Shown here: positions 59,794 to 64,000 of the stretch, one piece after another
Position numbering within the stretch: position 1 is the first letter of the stretch
Layout: every line of letters begins with the position of its first letter
Assembly: GCF_921293095.1 (NCBI RefSeq)
Contig: NC_060259.1
Location: 23,691,812 to 23,755,811, forward strand
DNA: 64,000 bases
Source of the DNA: Ischnura elegans
Taxonomy: Eukaryota > Arthropoda > Insecta > Odonata > Coenagrionidae
Direction of reading: 5' to 3'
Made by a program: the position numbers and the translations under genes
The notes under the pieces: model-generated
Database searches by the model: none
Told to the model about the DNA's origin: nothing
What the model saw: only the letters and a program-made list of their open reading frames with translations

Positions 59794-60762
59794 ATTATTT
59801 ATTTATTTATGTAACGCCAAAAACAGCACTAAGGCATTTACATTGGGTTTATTAACAAAATAAATTATGTAAATATAATTAAAAAGCATGTATAAAAATA
59901 ATCTCATAAATAACAATGACTTTCAACATATACAATACATACAAAAGGTGGGTGTTAAAAGGATAGTCTTTTCAGTTGGTTATTAAAATTGGAGCGGGAG
60001 GCAAAGAGGTCAAGAGAAGAAGAAGTATTTGAATTGAAAATGGAGGGTAAGTGGTAACAGAGGGAGCTATGAGATATTGCCAGACGGAAATTGGGCTGGT
60101 GCAGAGCTTCATTATTGTGGGTTTTGCGAGCTGGAATGCGGAGTGAAAAGCATGTTAGGAGATCAATGTATGTATCTGAAGGACCCATTCACAATGAAGT
60201 AAAGAAATTTGATGTCTGATGTCAATCGGTGGAGGGTGGGGTGTAATAATCCAAGCGAATTAAGTATTTTTACAAGTGAAGAGAATCTGAGGTGAGGTGT
60301 GCGATGGGGAACTATTGCTAAGAAGAAATTGAGCGGACGGTTGAGTAGCTTTCGTGTGGTGGGAGAAGCAGTTGACCAAATGGGAGAGCAATATTCAAGG
60401 ATGGGTGGCACACATCCAACGAAGACGGATTTTAAGGCACTCGGTTCGGAAATCTCGTTCAGATGATATAGGGTCCCAACCACTGCCATAGCCTTGTTAA
60501 CAATGGTTTTTATATGTCCATAGAAGGTTAATTCTTGGCCAAAAGTGATGCCTAAATCGGAGAGGGAAATGACAGAGGGAACGGGTTGATTATTTAAAGT
60601 ATAAGTGGAGGTGATAGTGCTATTCTACAGCAATAAATACATCGCAGTGGATTTTCCAGGATACACAATTGCCATTTATTGCACCATTTCTCTACCGCTT
60701 GAAGAGCAGTTTGTAAAACCAGGGAATCAGCCGCGGTGTTAACCCTTTTAAATATTTTACAA
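59794..60762 (-). pseudogene. LINE reverse-transcriptase C-terminal relic with AATA tail
   Basis: It starts at the catalytic box as ADDCKIFKRV, then SLVLQTALQAVEKWC, ISLSDLGITFGQELTFYGHI, VGTLYHLNEISEPSALKSVF and CVPPILEYCSPIWSTASPTT. A frameshift near 60170 leads to HQPNFRLAISHSS and FNNQLKRL. The 3' end on this strand is (aata)n at 59794-59815. At 60762 it is fused without a gap to the gag fragment of an LTR element. Confidence 0.75.
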
Positions 60763-61375
60763 TCGTCGGCATTGCTGTAGATTCATTGGCTCCGTTAATT
60801 TGTTTAACCTGATGGTGGCTAATCTCAACTGACCGACAGTAGGCCGCTACCTTGGCGAGGGTTCTGTCCTCCATTCGCAGCAAAGACTCTTGAACGCCCT
60901 TGTCCGGGATGCCTTGAATCACGCGGTAGATCATCATATTTTCTTCCTGAGGGGCTGGACTATCATAACAACAATTCTTTATAAGTCGCCCACAATCTGT
61001 CAGAAAGCGGTCAAATGTCTCTCCTTCCTGTTGGAACCGTTGATGAAACACGAACAGTTCGTAAATTGAGTCTTGCTTTGGATTTACAAACTTTTCGTAA
61101 GCTTCCTTAACTTTGACGTAAGCTAGCTTATTTACATTAGATAAATCAAAAGTTTCAAATAGAGCTTGCAACCCTGCGATCCCAACATAGTTTTAAGGAG
61201 AGCTATTTTCACTTTGTCCGCCTATTCATCTTGTCCTGTGGTGATAAGATAATTTTCAAAATCCCCCACAAATATAAGCCAATCTTTCTAGGCGGAAGGG
61301 CTCTCTAAATCGACAATATCGGGCAGTTTAACAAGGGGAATACCTGCCATCTCTGCAGTTTCGGTAGTATCTAAA
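60763..61375 (-). pseudogene. Ty3/gypsy-type gag fragment
   Basis: From an ATG at about 61352 the frame reads MAGIPLVKLPDIVDLESPSA, then WLIFVGDFENYLITTGQDE, with two in-frame stops. A frameshift near 61170 continues with FETFDLSNV, YELFVFHQRFQQEGETFDRF, LTDCGRLIKNCCYD, IQGIPDKGVQESLLRMEDRT and AAYCRSVEISHHQVKQING. This is the capsid region of a gypsy-class gag. The zinc knuckle is missing because the sequence breaks off at 60763 into the LINE. It points away from the pol that starts 30 bp to its right. Confidence 0.75.
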
Positions 61376-61404
61376 CCACTTGGAGTACTCCACTGTTGGG
61401 AATA

Positions 61405-64000
61405 CAATCATGTGTTGATTTCAATCTGGTAAAATGTGTTCATGATATTTCCAGTAGTAATAGAGATGCTTTTGTGTTACATCATAAGGAAAATTTCAGT
61501 GGGATAGGCTGTTTACCACAAAAATGTAAAATTGTCATTAGAAGTAATGCAAGCCCTGTTTGTAAACCCCCAAGGAGAGTTCCTAGTTCCATTAAGCCTC
61601 AGTTGAAATCAGAGCTGGATAGGCTGGAAAAGAAGGGTATTATAAAAGAGGTAGATACCCTTGATGCCAATTCTTGGGTTAGTAACTTGGTTATTGTCGA
61701 AAAACCTTCAGGTAAACTAAGATTGTGTCTGAACCCCACTGAATTAAACTAAGTGATTCTCAGAATTTTCATGAAATTCCCTCAATTGAACAGTTGTCTG
61801 AAAAATTAAGTAATAAGCACATATATTCAGTGTTTGATCTAAAAGAAGGGTTTCATCAGCTACGGCTTGACAATGATTCGTCGTTCAAGTGTTGTTTCTC
61901 TACCCTATTTGGGTGCTACAAATATTTACGCATGCCATATGGGTTGTCCAATGCCCCAGAGATGTTTCAAAAAGTAACTGAGCAAAATTTTGGAGATATT
62001 ATAGGTGTAGTTTTGTTTTTTGATGATATTCTATGTACCGGAAGCTCCCAAGCTGAGCATGATGAGTGAGTAAAACAACTGATGGAGAGGGCAAAAGTAG
62101 TTGGGGCCAAGTTCAATGGAGACAAACTCCAGTACAAAGTATCTCAGGTGAAGTATGTTGGGCAAATATTTTCTAAAGAAGGTAAGAAACCAGACCCGGA
62201 TCGTATTCATGCCTTGGTAAACTTGCCTGCACCAGGTGATCGCAAAGAACCACAGAGAGTCTTAGGAATGTTTAATTATGTTCGGACATACATACCAAAT
62301 ACGTCCAACAGTTGTGCTCCTCTCCATGATTTACTTAAAACTGATGTTGCATGGCAATGGCTTCCGAGCCATGAAATGGCATTCACTCGGCTTAAAAATC
62401 TAGTATCCAATGCCCCTGTACTGGCTAACTTTGATCCCAGTGCTAAATTAGTTATACAATGTGATGCTTCACTAAGTGGGCTAGGGTGTACGTTGTTTCA
62501 GGAAGGTCCTAAAGGTCTTAAACCAGTGCACATAGCCTCAAGATCACTCACCAGCAGTGAGTGCAATTATTCACAAATAGATAAAGAGCCTTTAGCAGTC
62601 TATTTTGCAGCTTCCAAATTTCGTTACTATGTTTATGGCAAACCAGTCCTGGTTCAGAGTGATCATAAGCCCCTAATCAATGTTATGACTAAACCAGTGC
62701 ATCAAATTGGTGCTGTTCGTTTGCAGCGACTAAGGTTGAAATTATTGAAGTATCAGTTAAATGTTACTTATTTACCGGGTAAACTTATGCATTTTGCCGA
62801 CCATTTGTCACGCTCTTATGTTACAGACCATGTCACTGATGACCCACAAATGCTAGAGGTAGTCCATTCCATTAGCAAGCATCTGCCTATGTCTAAAGAG
62901 CGTCTGTCTCAGTTTCAATTGGAAACTAGCCAAGATATGGTCTTGAGTCAAATAAGTCAATTTTGTAAGTCAGCCTGGCCAGTTTATAAAAAGTTATCCA
63001 ATGAGTGTAAAACGATATTATAAGCTAAAAAATGATCTTTGTTTTGAAGAGGGTTTAATTTTTTAGGGGAAAAAGTAGTAGTTCCAGGTGCTTTGAGATC
63101 GTATGTCCTTAAGTTGCTACATGAGGGTCACTGTGGAGAAACTAAAACTAAGGCTAGAGGTAGAGGGTTATTTTATTGGCCAGGCATGTCATCTAGCATT
63201 ATAGATTACATAAAATCATGTAGAATTTGTGAGAAGTTTCGCCCAGCCAATTTTAAGCAACCATTGCAACCCCGCTCTATGGCAAATCTTCCATATGAAA
63301 AAGTGGGTGCAGATATATTTGACTATTCTGGTAAATGTTATCTTGTCCTCATAGACAAGTGTTCTAAGTGGGTTGATATTTGCAAACTTAAGTCCAAAAC
63401 AGCACCTGCTGTCATAGATGCTATGCAGACTGTGTTCAGTACTCATGGGTTTCCTCGACTTCTCCTGGCAGGCAACATGCCATTTGCGTCCTGGGAGTGT
63501 AGGCAGTACTATAAAAGTAATGAAATAGAGCTGAGAACAAGTAGTCCTCACTATCCACGCTCTAATGGACTTGCGGAAATAGGGGTGAAGCTTAGTAAAA
63601 TGATTCTAAAAAAGAGTCAGGAAGAAAAATCCGATTTCAGAAACCTTTTGCGTGAATAACGAAACACTCCTCTGCCTGGACTAGACTGGTCCCCATCTCA
63701 GTTGCTGGTTAATCGTTTGCTACGCACAAAGATGCCGGTTACGTATAACACGCTTAAGCCCAAAGTCATCAGACCACAGGATGTGGTAAAAGCGTTACAA
63801 TCAAAGCCGAACCAAATGAAATCCAACTGTGATAAAACCTCCAGATGGATGGAAGTTACTTTTCATATGGGTGAAAAGGTACTCATTAAAACAAGCAAGT
63901 GTGACAATTGGGAGCATGGTGTCATTGTAAATAGACATAAAAGTCCTCGTTCGTATTTGGTGAGAAATTCAGTGGGAAATGTAGTGAGGCGTAATATCAT
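61405..64000 (+). pseudogene. Ty3/gypsy-type pol, broken, runs off the window
   Basis: The blocks in order are: a reverse-transcriptase start with KPPRRVPSSIKPQLKSELDR and LVIVEKPSGKLRLCLNP; a frameshift near 61750; then YSVFDLKEGFHQLRLD, LRMPYGLSNAPEMFQ and VVLFFDDILCTGS (the usual YxDD is FFDD); and a TGA at about 62068. RNase H follows with IQCDASLSGLGCTLFQEG and VQSDHKPL, then a frameshift near 63015 and a TAG at 63064. Integrase has the zinc site (HEGHCGETKTK...CRICEKF) and the first aspartate (GADIFDYSGKCYLVLIDKCS). The second catalytic aspartate is lost (AGNMPFAS), the glutamate is kept (GLAEIGV), and a TAA lies at 63657. Its C-terminal tail continues to the window end. Clearly inactive. 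Confidence 0.9.

Overview
This window reads as nuclear DNA of an invertebrate animal, most likely an arthropod. It is AT-rich, has spliceosomal introns with GT/AG borders, and is packed with class I and class II transposable elements of kinds common in insects and other arthropods. The species cannot be told from the sequence. No prokaryotic operon, CRISPR array, rRNA gene or functional tRNA gene was seen.

The one host gene recognised is a thioredoxin reductase (animal TrxR, pyridine nucleotide-disulfide oxidoreductase family) on the minus strand. Six coding exons lie at 35226-35368, 27520-27755, 21534-21680, 13925-14054, 13558-13780 and 12091-12225. They carry the NADPH-binding segment, the second FAD contact (GDV...[10 protein letters not shown]), the dimer-interface domain and the catalytic HPT histidine. 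The N-terminal exons with the redox CxxxxC pair, one central exon and the last exon were not found. Two junctions do not agree in reading phase. The introns of this gene hold most of the mobile elements.

1-12 kb: hAT-type MITEs with exact 8-bp target duplications (236-534, 1792-2889), pogo/Tigger-like MITEs (7006 onward, 7571-8284, 9476-9870), a LINE 3' scrap, several palindromes and a weak candidate terminal exon at 5917. 12-22 kb: four TrxR exons, two small MITEs, a decayed BED/hAT-like transposase, and a Ty1/copia element (17191-21383) that keeps its 5-bp target duplication but has lost most of its 3' LTR. 21.8-30.4 kb: a piggyBac-type foldback MITE, a 2.5-kb pogo-like element with a second transposon nested in it, a LINE fragment and more pogo-like MITEs, plus two TrxR exons between 27.5 and 35.4 kb. 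30.6-42 kb: GC-rich AGCGGC-type inverted elements, LINE relics, and a 1.1-kb inverted duplication (31.15-32.3 kb and 40.9-42.0 kb) that contains a first-exon-like segment with a splice donor. 42-55 kb: LINEs (one with a 12-bp target duplication), a 2.96-kb palindromic Mutator-like element with a perfect 9-bp target duplication, a hAT-type element with a perfect 8-bp target duplication and a LINE inside it, and a 550-bp tandem duplication broken by a tRNA-derived SINE. 56-64 kb: more MITEs, a transposase C-terminal relic, a LINE C-terminus, and a rearranged Ty3/gypsy element whose gag lies inverted to its pol; pol runs off the window end.

No set of genes here works together as a system. The interest lies in how the elements are built, nested and rearranged inside the introns of a redox gene.
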